A stretch of DNA of 64,000 nt from Sphingopyxis macrogoltabida (GTDB lineage Bacteria > Pseudomonadota > Alphaproteobacteria > Sphingomonadales > Sphingomonadaceae). The notes beneath the pieces are model-generated. The model was given only the letters and a program-made list of their open reading frames with translations. It searched no databases and was not told where the DNA came from. Position 1 is the first letter of the stretch; every line of letters begins with the position of its first letter. The translations under genes were made by a program, and so were the position numbers. The stretch covers positions 1 to 64,000 of the forward strand of contig QFPJ01000012.1 in assembly GCA_003241685.1 (NCBI GenBank). The letters run 5' to 3'. Below, piece by piece: positions 1 to 8,358 of the stretch.

Positions 1-141
1 GGCCGGGACCCCAATCGGAGCGCCGGGCCGCAGAAAATGGCGCCTCTGGAAACTGCCATATACGCTTATCTATCATGTAGACGCGAAGCGTGTTCTGATT
101 TTACGCGTCGCCCATCTTCGCAGCGACTGGCAATCCTTCCC

Positions 142-795
142 ATGATCACCACCGGCCTTCTCGGCGGCAGCTTCAATCCCGCGCATGGGGGGCATCGCGC
201 GATCAGCCTGAATGCCATCGCCGCGCTGGGGCTCGATGAATTGTGGTGGCTCGTGTCGCCCGGCAATCCGCTGAAGCCCGCGAAGGGCATGGCGCCCCTC
301 GCCGCCCGGCTCGGATCGGCGCAGGCGATGGCCCTGCGTTCCCCCATTCGCGCGACGGCGATCGAAAGCGAACTCGGCACGCGCTACACCATCGACACGC
401 TGAAGGCGCTGATCCGCCGCTACCCGAATCGCCGCTTCATCTGGATCATGGGCGCCGACAACCTCGCCGAACTGCCCCGCTGGCGCGATTGGCGGGGAAT
501 CGCGCGATTGATGCCGATTGCGGTCGTCGCGCGTCCGGGCTATAATGGCCGCACCCATGCTGCACAGGCGATGGGTTGGCTGCGGCGCTTTGTCCGGCCC
601 GCGGACCAGAAACGTCTTTGGACAGACTGGAGACCGCCTGCCCTCGTGTTCCTGCGCTTTTCGCCCGACGTGCGATCCGCAACTGCAATACGGCAGGCCG
701 ACCCCCGCTGGTTCGAACGCTATGCAGGCCGCGCGCCGCGCGACCCTGTGACGCATGCGCGCCCGGCCATGGATGAAAGGAATGAAACCGCTTGA
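142..795 (+). CDS. nadD: Nicotinate-nucleotide adenylyltransferase
   Basis: Joins nicotinate mononucleotide and ATP to form deamido-NAD in cytosolic NAD synthesis. The 217-residue product begins with the nucleotidyltransferase signature GGSFNPAHGGH (residues 8-18), whose histidines contact ATP, and carries near its end SATAIRQ (about 179-185), the counterpart of the family's second motif. An in-frame ATG at 37 would add 35 residues with no family counterpart, so the ATG at 142, just before the first beta strand, is preferred. The stop codon overlaps the start of rsfS, and the order nadD-rsfS-rlmH is usual for this group. Nothing odd is seen. Confidence 0.95.
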   Translation: MITTGLLGGSFNPAHGGHRAISLNAIAALGLDELWWLVSPGNPLKPAKGMAPLAARLGSAQAMALRSPIRATAIESELGTRYTIDTLKALIRRYPNRRFIWIMGADNLAELPRWRDWRGIARLMPIAVVARPGYNGRTHAAQAMGWLRRFVRPADQKRLWTDWRPPALVFLRFSPDVRSATAIRQADPRWFERYAGRAPRDPVTHARPAMDERNETA

Positions 796-1220
796 TAGCC
801 GCCAGTAAGGATGCCGCGCCCGGCGCCGCAACCGCACCAAAGTCTTCGGACTCCCCAAGGTCTTCTGAGAATGGCGTGGACGCGCTCCACGCGCTGATCC
901 TTCACCAGCTGGACGAGGATCAGGCCCAGGAAACCATCTCCATCCCGCTTGCCGGCAAGAGCAGCATCGCCGACCATATGGTGATCGCGAGCGGCCGATC
1001 GACGCGTCATGTCTCGGCGATCGCCGACAAGCTGGCGCAGCGCATCAAGCAGGAAGCCGGCCGCAGCGTCCGCGTCGAAGGACTGCCCAACGCCGACTGG
1101 GTGCTGATCGACGCCGGTGACGTGATCGTCCACCTGTTCCGTCCGGAAGTGCGCAGCTTCTACAATCTCGAACGGATGTGGTCGTTCGGCGACGCGCCGC
1201 CGGTTGCGGCCGTGAATTGA
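792..1220 (+). CDS. rsfS: Ribosomal silencing factor RsfS
   Basis: RsfS/YbeB binds ribosomal protein uL14 and blocks subunit joining when nutrients are scarce. The 142-residue product has the family core: DALHALILHQLDEDQ (about 31-45), ADHMVIASGRSTRHVSAIAD (about 59-78) and GLPNADWVLIDAGDVIVHLF further on. The start is a TTG that overlaps the nadD stop (TTGA) and follows AAAGGAA by a normal distance; there is no in-frame ATG before the conserved region. The first 25 residues are Ala/Ser-rich and not conserved. Translational coupling to nadD is inferred from the overlap. Confidence 0.92.
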   Translation: MIAASKDAAPGAATAPKSSDSPRSSENGVDALHALILHQLDEDQAQETISIPLAGKSSIADHMVIASGRSTRHVSAIADKLAQRIKQEAGRSVRVEGLPNADWVLIDAGDVIVHLFRPEVRSFYNLERMWSFGDAPPVAAVN

Positions 1221-1265
1221 CCTCTTTGCTCTGTTCGGCCTAGACCCCGGACAGAAGAAGACATC

Positions 1266-1694
1266 ATGTTGCTGCACATCATCGCGCGCGGACGCATCGG
1301 ACGCGGGCCCGAGGCCGAGCTGGTCGAACGCTATATGAAGCGCGTGACCTGGGCGCAGAAGATTTCCGAACTCCCCGACACCGGCGGGCGCATGCCCGTC
1401 GCGGCGGACAACAGCCGTACCATCCTGCTCGACGAGGGCGGCGAGCAGCTTTCCTCCCTCGAATTCGCGAAACTCCTGGAAACATGGCGCGATGGCGGGG
1501 TGCGCGAGGCGCGCTTGTGCCTGGGCGCGGCCGACGGCTTCACGCCCGCTGAGCGCGAGGGCGCCGACAAGGTCATCGCCTTCGGCCGCGCGACCTGGCC
1601 GCATCTGATGGCGCGCGCGATGCTGGCCGAACAATTGTGGCGCGCGACGAGTATCGTCGCGGGCCATCCCTATCACCGCGAGGGGCGGCAATGA
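1266..1694 (+). CDS. rlmH: 23S rRNA pseudouridine-1915 N3-methyltransferase RlmH
   Basis: SPOUT-family methyltransferase that uses S-adenosylmethionine to methylate pseudouridine 1915 of helix 69 in assembled 70S ribosomes. The 142-residue protein starts MLLHIIARGRIG, contains LCLGAADGF (the SAM-binding glycine turn) and ends with HPYHRE, the RlmH hallmark that closes the trefoil knot. Slightly shorter than the E. coli enzyme (155 residues). The TGA overlaps the ATG of the next gene (ATGA), so the two are probably translationally coupled. Confidence 0.95.
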   Translation: MLLHIIARGRIGRGPEAELVERYMKRVTWAQKISELPDTGGRMPVAADNSRTILLDEGGEQLSSLEFAKLLETWRDGGVREARLCLGAADGFTPAEREGADKVIAFGRATWPHLMARAMLAEQLWRATSIVAGHPYHREGRQ

Positions 1695-2908
1695 GAGCCG
1701 GGCTCGCCGCGCTGGCCCTTGTGCTGCCGACCACCGGCGCCGTCATGGCGTTGGCGCAGACCGATATCTTCGACCCCACCGCCATCGTCGCCCGCGAGCG
1801 CGACCAGCTCGTCACCGCAAAGGCACAGTCGGCCGAAGCGATGCGGCGCAGCGGGGCGCTGGAGAAACAGGCGCTGACCGCGCGCAGCGAGGCCGACAGG
1901 CTGAAGAAGCGCAGCGCGGCGCTCGCCGCGCGCATCCAGTCGGCCGAAGCGGACATCAGCGCGGGCGAGGCGCGTGTCGCGCTTGTCCGCCGCCGGCTCG
2001 CGGCCCGGCAGCAACGCCTGGCGGAGCAGCAGCAGCCATTGCTCGAACTGACCGCCGCGGTGCAACAACTGACCCGCCAGCCGCCGGTCAGCGTGCTCGC
2101 CCAGCCCGGATCGCTGACCGACATGGTCCACGCGCGCGCCGTGCTGGACGCGATCCTGCCCGTCATCGAACAACGCACCGCCGGAGTCCGCCGCGAACTG
2201 GCCGGCCTGCGCACGACGCAGGAGCAACAGGCCGTGGCGTTGCAGGCGCTGTCCGCCAGCAAGACCCAACTCGCCGTGCGGCGCGACGAGCTGACCCGGC
2301 TGGAAAATGAAGGCCGGCTGCGGTCGCGCGACCTGATGAGCAGTGCGCGGCTGGAGGCCGACCGCGCGCTTGGCCTGGGTGAAAAGGCGCGAGACATCGT
2401 CGACCTGATGGATGCGCTGGAGGCCGACGGCGCCGTGCGCGCCGAACTGGCCGGACTCGCGGGTCCGCTGCCCCGTCCCGCCGATCCGTCGCGGCAGGTG
2501 CCGCGCCCGGCACCCCCCGCCGCGGCGGATGTTCCCGCCATGACGGCCGGCGCCTATCGCCTGCCTGCCGTCGGGCGCATCGTCGCCGGGCTCGGCGAGG
2601 TCAACGAAAGCGGCGTCCGGTCGCGCGGCATCACCATCGCAACCCAGCCGGGCGGCCAGGTCGTCGCCCCCGCCCCCGGCCGCGTCAGCTTTGCCGGCGA
2701 CTATCGCGGCTATGGCAAGATCGTCATCGTCGATCATGGCGGCGGCTGGGTTTCGCTGCTGACCGGCCTGATCGGCCTGTCGGTCGGGGTCGGCGACACA
2801 CTGGATGCGGGGGCGCCGGTCGGCCGCGCCGGGTCCGACGACAGCCGGATCACGGTCGAGCTTCGCCGCGCCGGACGTCCCGTCGACATCGCCCGGATGA
2901 TCGGCTGA
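1691..2908 (+). CDS. EnvC-like murein hydrolase activator (degenerate LytM domain)
   Basis: A 405-residue exported protein: signal peptide at about 1-22 (ends VMALAQ), a long Ala/Arg/Glu-rich coiled coil over about 30-250, a Pro-rich linker, then a C-terminal LytM/M23-like domain (about 295-405). In active M23 enzymes the fold carries zinc ligands in HxxxD and HxH motifs. Here the region reads VDHGGGWVSLLTGL where active enzymes have a YxH, and ITVELRR where they have LHFELR, so the zinc ligands are missing. That is the architecture of EnvC, which activates septal amidases AmiA/AmiB. The ATG at 1691 overlaps the rlmH stop and gives a proper signal peptide; the in-frame ATG at 1637 does not. 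Confidence 0.85.
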   Translation: MRAGLAALALVLPTTGAVMALAQTDIFDPTAIVARERDQLVTAKAQSAEAMRRSGALEKQALTARSEADRLKKRSAALAARIQSAEADISAGEARVALVRRRLAARQQRLAEQQQPLLELTAAVQQLTRQPPVSVLAQPGSLTDMVHARAVLDAILPVIEQRTAGVRRELAGLRTTQEQQAVALQALSASKTQLAVRRDELTRLENEGRLRSRDLMSSARLEADRALGLGEKARDIVDLMDALEADGAVRAELAGLAGPLPRPADPSRQVPRPAPPAAADVPAMTAGAYRLPAVGRIVAGLGEVNESGVRSRGITIATQPGGQVVAPAPGRVSFAGDYRGYGKIVIVDHGGGWVSLLTGLIGLSVGVGDTLDAGAPVGRAGSDDSRITVELRRAGRPVDIARMIG

Positions 2909-3036
2909 CGACGCGCCTTTAACCGGCTGTTCGGCCTGCATCCGCTACCTTGAAGCGCCGCTTGACGGCTTCGCCAATGCGGTGGAATATGCAGCCAACG
3001 GGGAATGTGGCGGGACTCCGCCAAGCCTGAAAGACG

Positions 3037-4425
3037 ATGATGACCGAAGCGAAGAAGATTTCCGCATCGCCCAAGCGCCGTTTCGCGTTGTGGCAAGCCA
3101 CGGCGGCGTTCAGCACGCTGGCGCTGGTGCCGCTGGCGACCGGCGCGATGGCCAGCGTCGATTCCAAGACGACGGATGAAATCTCGCGGTTCATGGACGT
3201 GTTTCTGGAAGTGAAGTCCAACTATGTCGAGCCGGTCGACGATTCGAAACTGATCGAAGGCGCGATCAACGGGATGCTCGCCAGCCTCGACCCGCATTCG
3301 GGTTATCTCGACGCGCGCGGCTATTCGAACCTGCGGACCCAGACCGAGGGCGAATATGGCGGCCTGGGCCTGTCGGTGACGATGGAAGACGGGGTCGTGA
3401 AGGTCATCGCGCCGACCGCGGATACGCCCGCCGACCGCGCCGGCATCAAGGCCGGCGACTATATCACCCACATCAACAAGGAACTGGTGTTCGGCCTGAC
3501 GCTGGACGAAGCGGTCGAACAGATGCGCGGGCGTCCCGGTACGCCGGTCGAGATCACCGTCGTGCGCGAAGGCCATGACAAGCCGATGGAATTGACGCTG
3601 AAGCGAGAGATCATCGAAATTCGCCCGGTCAAATGGGAAGTGAGCGACGATGTCGGCGTCCTGACCATCACCAGCTTTTCCGCCGACACCACCACCGATT
3701 TGAAAGCCGCGATGGTCGCGGTCGAAAAATCGCTGGGCAAGAAGCCGCGCGGCTGGGTGCTCGACCTGCGCTCGAACCCCGGCGGCCTGCTCGACGAAGC
3801 GATCGGGGTCAGCGACCTGTTCCTCGAACGCGGCGAAATCGTGTCGCAGCGCGGCCGCAAGAAGGGCGACATCGAACGCTATTTCGCCGAACCCGGCGAC
3901 GTCACCGGCGGCGCGCCGGTGATCGTGCTGATCGATGCGGGGTCGGCCTCCGCTTCCGAAATCGTTGCGGGCGCGCTGCAGGACCAGCATCGCGCGGTGG
4001 TGATGGGCGAGCGCAGCTTCGGCAAGGGGTCGGTGCAGACGCTGCTGCCGCTGACCGATACGACGGCGCTGCGCCTGACGACGGCGCGCTATTACACGCC
4101 GTCGGGGCGCAGCGTGCAGGAAGGCGGGATCGATCCCGACATCCGCGTGCCGCAATTGTCCGATCCCGACTATAAGTCGCGGCCGCGTTTCCGCGAAAGC
4201 GACCTGCGGCGCCACCTGATCAACGAGAAGAAGGTCGACAACGGCCTGCTCGAAAAGGACGAGAAGGATGATCCGCGCTTCACCGCCACCGCGGAGGAAC
4301 TGAAGACAAAGGGGATCAAGGACTTTCAGCTCCATTACGCGTTGCAGACGATCGGCCGGATCGATCCCGCCGCGCCGCGGATGGCGCAGGGCACGGCGCC
4401 CGCCAAGCCGACGCGCCGCAACTGA
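3037..4425 (+). CDS. ctpA: C-terminal processing protease, S41 family
   Basis: Periplasmic serine protease that trims C-termini and quality-controls envelope proteins. The 462-residue product has a signal peptide/anchor (about 18-40), an N-terminal helical region, a PDZ domain (about 100-190) with GGLGLSV as its carboxylate-binding loop, and the S41 catalytic core. The nucleophile lies in GSASASEI (about 303-310) and the general-base Lys in SFGKGSVQ (Lys about 330). The Ser/Lys dyad is therefore intact. A second ATG follows immediately at 3040; either could serve. It follows the EnvC-like gene by 128 bp. CtpA-type proteases process or degrade cell-wall hydrolases in several bacteria, so a shared envelope role is plausible but inferred. 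Confidence 0.93.
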   Translation: MMTEAKKISASPKRRFALWQATAAFSTLALVPLATGAMASVDSKTTDEISRFMDVFLEVKSNYVEPVDDSKLIEGAINGMLASLDPHSGYLDARGYSNLRTQTEGEYGGLGLSVTMEDGVVKVIAPTADTPADRAGIKAGDYITHINKELVFGLTLDEAVEQMRGRPGTPVEITVVREGHDKPMELTLKREIIEIRPVKWEVSDDVGVLTITSFSADTTTDLKAAMVAVEKSLGKKPRGWVLDLRSNPGGLLDEAIGVSDLFLERGEIVSQRGRKKGDIERYFAEPGDVTGGAPVIVLIDAGSASASEIVAGALQDQHRAVVMGERSFGKGSVQTLLPLTDTTALRLTTARYYTPSGRSVQEGGIDPDIRVPQLSDPDYKSRPRFRESDLRRHLINEKKVDNGLLEKDEKDDPRFTATAEELKTKGIKDFQLHYALQTIGRIDPAAPRMAQGTAPAKPTRRN

Positions 4426-4447
4426 CGTTCCCCGTTTTTCCATCGTT

Positions 4448-4511
4448 CCGGCGCAGGCCGGGTTATCATCCTTGCATCCCGACGCATCGGCGAGATTCCC
4501 GCCTGCGCCGG
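4448..4511. repeat. Palindromic intergenic repeat (family B)
   Basis: Arms CCGGCGCAGGC (4448-4458) and GCCTGCGCCGG (4501-4511) are perfectly complementary and flank GGGTTATCATCCTTGCATCCC (split here only by position 4460-4480). A close relative of that centre recurs at 6271-6290. The element fills the gap between ctpA and the dsbB-like gene and could form a stem-loop in either transcript. Confidence 0.6.
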
Positions 4512-4537
4512 GATGACGATCCAATGAGGGTCCCCTG

Positions 4538-5020
4538 ATGCTCCGATCGCGCCTTGCCGCCCCCCTGGCGGCGCTCCTCGTCCCGCTGCTGCTTTATGGC
4601 GGCGCGCTCGTCTCGCAATATGGCTTCGGCCTACACCCGTGCGAGATGTGCTATTGGCAGCGCTGGCCGCATCAGGCGGCGATGCTGCTCGCGGCGCTGG
4701 CCCTGCTGCTGCGCCGGAATGACAAGGCGATGCGCGCGCTCACCCTGCTCGCGGCAATCGCCATCGCGGTCAGCGGCGCCATCGGCATCTTTCACGCGGG
4801 CGTGGAATATGGCTTCTGGGAAGGCATCACCACCTGCGCGACCGGCGCCGGCGGGCTGGTGTCGCTCGATGCGATCATGGACGCGCCGCTGATCCGCTGC
4901 GACACGGCGCAATGGACGCTGCTGGGCGTTTCGCTGGCCGGATTCAACGCGATCTTCTCGCTCGCGGGGGCCGCGCTCGTCTTGACCTTGCTGCGCGGCA
5001 AGCGCACATCGGGAACATGA
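4538..5020 (+). CDS. Disulfide bond formation protein B family
   Basis: Inner-membrane quinone reductase that re-oxidises DsbA and passes electrons to ubiquinone. The 160-residue protein has four predicted transmembrane helices. The first periplasmic loop carries the redox pair CEMC (Cys35, Cys38), followed by YWQRWPH as in the family. The second loop carries Cys100 (in EGITTCAT) and Cys121 (in LIRCDT), matching the second redox pair of DsbB. All four functional cysteines are present. The stop overlaps the coq7 start (ATGA). The neighbouring ubiquinone gene suits a quinone-dependent enzyme, although that link is only positional. Confidence 0.9.
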   Translation: MLRSRLAAPLAALLVPLLLYGGALVSQYGFGLHPCEMCYWQRWPHQAAMLLAALALLLRRNDKAMRALTLLAAIAIAVSGAIGIFHAGVEYGFWEGITTCATGAGGLVSLDAIMDAPLIRCDTAQWTLLGVSLAGFNAIFSLAGAALVLTLLRGKRTSGT

Positions 5021-5550
5021 CGAAAGCCGCCGACCGCACCGACCCCGCCACCGCTTCGATGATCCGCGTCGATCAGGCGGGCGAATATGGCGCCACGCGC
5101 ATCTATGCCGGCCAGCTTGCGGTGATGGGCGACCGCCACCCGATGGCGCGCGACATCGCGCATATGGCGGAACAGGAAGAGCGGCACCGCAAATTCTTCG
5201 ACGACATGATCGCGCGGCGCGGCGTGCGCCCGACCGCGCTGCAACCGATCTGGAATGTCGCCGGCTTTGCGCTGGGCGCCGTCACCGCCGCCATGGGACC
5301 GCGCGCGGCCATGGCCTGCACCGCCGCGGTGGAAACCGAAATCGACCGCCATTACCGGCACCAGCTCGACGCGCTCGGCGACAGCGACCCCGAACTGAGC
5401 GCCGCCGTCGCCGATTTCCGCGCCGAGGAACTGGAGCATAAGGACGCCGCGCTGGCCGCCGGTGCGGAATCCGCGCCGGGTTACCCCGTCCTGAGCCTGG
5501 CGATCCGCGCCGGGTGCCGCGCAGCCATCGCGCTGTCCAAGCGTATCTGA
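5017..5550 (+). CDS. coq7: Demethoxyubiquinone hydroxylase, Coq7 family
   Basis: Di-iron monooxygenase that adds the last ring hydroxyl in ubiquinone synthesis. The 177-residue product has the ferritin-like ligand pattern: Glu in DQAGEYGA, ExxH in EQEERHRKFF, Glu in AAVETEIDRHY and the final ExxH in EELEHKD. The length matches bacterial Coq7. The start at 5017 overlaps the dsbB stop; a longer in-frame reading from 4912 would run through dsbB codons and has no family support. Many alphaproteobacteria use Coq7 instead of the flavin enzyme UbiF for this step. Confidence 0.93.
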   Translation: MTKAADRTDPATASMIRVDQAGEYGATRIYAGQLAVMGDRHPMARDIAHMAEQEERHRKFFDDMIARRGVRPTALQPIWNVAGFALGAVTAAMGPRAAMACTAAVETEIDRHYRHQLDALGDSDPELSAAVADFRAEELEHKDAALAAGAESAPGYPVLSLAIRAGCRAAIALSKRI

Positions 5551-5630
5551 TACAGACAAATCGGTTTCACCCGTTCAGGGCCGGTGCAGGGTGCCGACGC
5601 CATGCGACAAGAAACATGAAGGAAAAGACG

Positions 5631-6233
5631 ATGACCCGCCTGCCCCTGTTCGCGTTGACGCTGATCGCAAGCGCCGCCGCCCTGCCCGCCGCGGCGCAGG
5701 AAACCGTCGTCGACGGCGAAAAGATCAACCAGGTCATCGTCTATGGCGAGGACAAGTGCGAACAGTCGAGCCCCGATGAGATCGTGGTGTGCAGCCGCCT
5801 GCCCGAACAGGATCGCTATCGCGTGCCCCAGATGCTGCGCGGCAACCCGCTCGACGTTCGGAACGAAGCGTGGGCGAACAAGGTCGTTGCGCTGGAACGC
5901 GTCGGCCGGTTCGGCACCGACAGTTGCTCGCCGGTCGGGCTAGGCGGCTTCACCGGCTGCACCCAGGCGCTGGTCGCCGGAGCCAAGGCCGAGCGGCAGG
6001 CCGCCGACAAGACCGACTGGCAGGCGATGATCGCCGACGAACGCGCCAAGCGGATCGCGGGCATCGACGCCGCCGCCGCAGAGGTGGAAGCGGCTGTGGT
6101 CGCCGAGGAACAGGCACTCGCCGAGCGCCAGCGCGCCGCCGCGGAACTCGAACGCCAAGCGAGCGGCACGGCACCCGCGCCGGTTACGCCCGATGTCGAC
6201 GCGGGCGACCTGCCGGTGCCGCCGAACCGCTAA
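5631..6233 (+). CDS. Exported protein of unknown function
   Basis: Not recognised. The 200-residue product has a clear signal peptide (about 1-22, cut after PAAA). The mature N-terminus has two close cysteines (EDKCEQSSPDEIVVCSRLPEQDRYRVP region), then a second cysteine pair in DSCSPVG and FTGCTQ, which suggests disulfides in the periplasm. The C-terminal third is an Ala/Glu/Arg-rich helix, probably coiled coil (about 120-180), ending in a Pro-rich tail. The ATG at 5631 follows GAAGGAA at normal spacing; an upstream in-frame ATG at 5616 would place charged residues before the signal peptide. It stands alone between coq7 and a small membrane protein gene. Confidence 0.75.
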   Translation: MTRLPLFALTLIASAAALPAAAQETVVDGEKINQVIVYGEDKCEQSSPDEIVVCSRLPEQDRYRVPQMLRGNPLDVRNEAWANKVVALERVGRFGTDSCSPVGLGGFTGCTQALVAGAKAERQAADKTDWQAMIADERAKRIAGIDAAAAEVEAAVVAEEQALAERQRAAAELERQASGTAPAPVTPDVDAGDLPVPPNR

Positions 6234-6239
6234 GCCGGG

Positions 6240-6536
6240 GACCCATGCATCCCGCCGCGGCGGGTTCAACGGGTCATCATCCTGCATCCCAAGCGCCCGG
6301 CACGCCGCCTTTGCCCATGCCTGCCGCCGACCCGAGTCGCGCTGCGAAACGGGCCGGAACAGCTCCGCCGGACGCGCTCCTTGGGTCGGCCTTGGCCCTT
6401 GGTGCACATTTTCCGCGAAATCCGCGACGAATCGACGCCAAATTTTAACGAATCGATGGCAACCTGTCTTGACTCGGGAATTTGGGGCTGAAAACTTGGG
6501 GTTTCTGGGAATCGCCGGCCGGGGAGGCTGATAACA
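6240..6536. other. Gene-free stretch with GANTC cluster and family B repeat remnant
   Basis: About 300 bases without a supported gene. GGGTCATCATCCTGCATCCC (6271-6290) repeats the centre of the palindrome near 4460. Positions 6420-6470 are unusually AT-rich for the window, and four GANTC sites fall at 6429, 6450, 6471 and 6509. A TTGACT hexamer at 6469-6474 could be a -35 element, but no good -10 is visible. Confidence 0.5.
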
Positions 6537-6935
6537 ATGGCATCGACTTTCGAACCGCGCCTGTTGCGGCGCTCGACCAGCAGCGTGCCGGCTGCCCGCA
6601 GCCTCGGCCGCCGGATGACCTGGCATGCCGCCGCCGCGCTGATCGTCTTTGCCGTCCTTCAGGTCTGGCTGGTTTCCAGCGCCGTCGCGGCCGGGGCGCC
6701 GTCGGCGCTTTCCATCATCTCGCTGATCCTGCTGATCGCGCTCGCGCTGCCCGCGGTACGGACGGCCGAACGCCGCTGGTATCGCCTCAGCCGTCAGGCA
6801 TTGGCCAGCTGGGGCCTGCACGCCCGGTTCCGCCGCGACGTGCGCCGCCTGTGGGTCGCGGCGCTGACGCTGCCCTTCCTCTGGGTCAGCGGCGCGATGC
6901 TCGCGACCGACGCCTTCGCCGCGCTCGCGCGCTGA
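6537..6935 (+). CDS. Small integral membrane protein, unknown
   Basis: Not recognised. The 132-residue product starts with a basic stretch (RRSTSS...RSLGRRMTW) and has three hydrophobic segments at about 31-53, 56-76 and 107-128, separated by an Arg-rich amphipathic region (about 78-103). No catalytic motif is visible. The start is an ATG after GGGGAGG. The gene is not tightly linked to its neighbours and has a long AT-rich upstream region with several GANTC sites. Confidence 0.65.
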   Translation: MASTFEPRLLRRSTSSVPAARSLGRRMTWHAAAALIVFAVLQVWLVSSAVAAGAPSALSIISLILLIALALPAVRTAERRWYRLSRQALASWGLHARFRRDVRRLWVAALTLPFLWVSGAMLATDAFAALAR

Positions 6936-7011
6936 TCCCCCTTTCCGTCCCGGCCGCCGATCCGGCGACTTAGATTTTGACGGCTGCGCGCGCGGGGTAT
7001 AGGGCGCGCCC

Positions 7012-8355
7012 ATGCTGACCGTCGCCGAAGCCCTCAACCGCGCGCAGATGCTGTGCGACGCCGCCACCCGGGCGGGCGCCGACGCGGCCGACGCGCTCTA
7101 TTACTGCAACGCCGCCACGTCGGTATCGATGCGCCTCGGCGCGCTCGAGGATGTCGAGCGGTCGGAGGGGCAGGACATCAGTCTGCGCGTCTTCGTCGGC
7201 CAGCGCAGCGCCAGCGTGTCGACCGCCGACATGGACGCCGCCGAACTGGCGAAGCTCGTCGACCGCTGCGTCGCGATGGCGCGCGAGGCGCCCGAAGATC
7301 CCTATGCCGGGCTGGCGCCCGAAGACCGGCTGCTGCGCGGTGCGATACCCGACCTCGACCTCGACGACGGCAGCGACGCCGATCCCGCGGCCCTGCGCGA
7401 AGCCGCGCGCGCCGTCGAGGAAGCGGCCCGCGCCGTCTCCGGCGTGACCAACAGCGAAGGCGGCAGCGCCAGCCACAGCCGCACGCACCTCGCGCTGGCG
7501 ACGAGTCACGGATTTGCCGGCGGCTATGGCGTCAGCGGGCACAGCCTGTCGGCCAGCGTGATCGCCGGCGAAGGCGCCGCCATGCAGCGCGACTATGGCT
7601 GGCACAGCGCGCATCATCTGGACGATCTGGAAGATGTCGCCGAAATCGGCACCCGCGCCGGCAGCCGCGCCGTCGCCCGCCTGGACCCCGGCAAAGCGCC
7701 CGTGGGGAAAGTGCCGGTGCTGTTCGATCCGCGGATCGGCGGCAGCATCGTGGGGCATCTGCTGGGCGCGATCGCCGGGCCCGCCATCGCGCGGCGGACC
7801 AGCTTTCTGTTGGGCAAGGAAGACGAGCAATTGTTCGACAGCGCCATCGTCATCCGCGATGAGCCGCACCGCCCGCGCGGCCTGCGCAGTCGCGGCTTCG
7901 ATGGCGAAGGACTGCCGACGGCCGCGCGCGACATCGTCGCCGACGGCCGCGTCACGGGGTGGCTGCTCGACACCGCATCGGCCAAACAGCTCGGCCTGGC
8001 GCCGACCGGCCACGCAAGTCGCGGCGGCGGCGCGTCGGGCGTCAGCGCCAGCAACCTGCACCTCGCCGCCGGGGCGCAATCGCCCGCCGCGCTGATGGCG
8101 GACGTCCAGACCGGCGTCTATATCACCGAACTGATCGGTCAGGGGGTCAACCCGGTGACCGGCGATTACAGTCGCGGCGCATCGGGTTTCCTGATCCGCG
8201 ACGGCGTACTGGCCGGGCCGATCGCCGAATTCACCATCGCGGGCAATCTGATCGACATGTTCCGCGCGTTGACGCCCGCCGACGACCTGCGGTTCCGGCA
8301 CGGCACCAATGTCCCGACTTTCCGGATCGACGGCATGACCGTGGCGAGCAGTTAG
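7012..8355 (+). CDS. pmbA: TldE/PmbA family protein
   Basis: TldE (PmbA) pairs with the metalloprotease TldD; the complex degrades unfolded peptides and matures some modified peptides. This 447-residue protein has the family layout: an N-terminal mixed domain with ISLRVFVGQRSASVSTADMD-type sequence, a central VLFDPRIGGSIVGHL segment and a C-terminal beta-rich half with ITELIGQGVNPVTGDYSRGASGF (shown only in part) and IAGNLIDMFR. It lacks the HExxxH zinc motif of TldD, as expected for the TldE partner. No tldD is present in this window. The next gene follows by three bases. Confidence 0.92.
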   Translation: MLTVAEALNRAQMLCDAATRAGADAADALYYCNAATSVSMRLGALEDVERSEGQDISLRVFVGQRSASVSTADMDAAELAKLVDRCVAMAREAPEDPYAGLAPEDRLLRGAIPDLDLDDGSDADPAALREAARAVEEAARAVSGVTNSEGGSASHSRTHLALATSHGFAGGYGVSGHSLSASVIAGEGAAMQRDYGWHSAHHLDDLEDVAEIGTRAGSRAVARLDPGKAPVGKVPVLFDPRIGGSIVGHLLGAIAGPAIARRTSFLLGKEDEQLFDSAIVIRDEPHRPRGLRSRGFDGEGLPTAARDIVADGRVTGWLLDTASAKQLGLAPTGHASRGGGASGVSASNLHLAAGAQSPAALMADVQTGVYITELIGQGVNPVTGDYSRGASGFLIRDGVLAGPIAEFTIAGNLIDMFRALTPADDLRFRHGTNVPTFRIDGMTVASS

Positions 8356-8358
8356 GCG

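Noticed and set aside
1..141. End of an upstream gene
   Set aside because: No frame gives a recognisable C-terminus; too short to judge.
1691..2908. Active M23 metallopeptidase
   Set aside because: Both zinc-ligand motifs are missing; an EnvC-type activator fits better.
6469..6497. Promoter with TTGACT -35
   Set aside because: The -10 at normal spacing reads AAACTT; too weak to claim.
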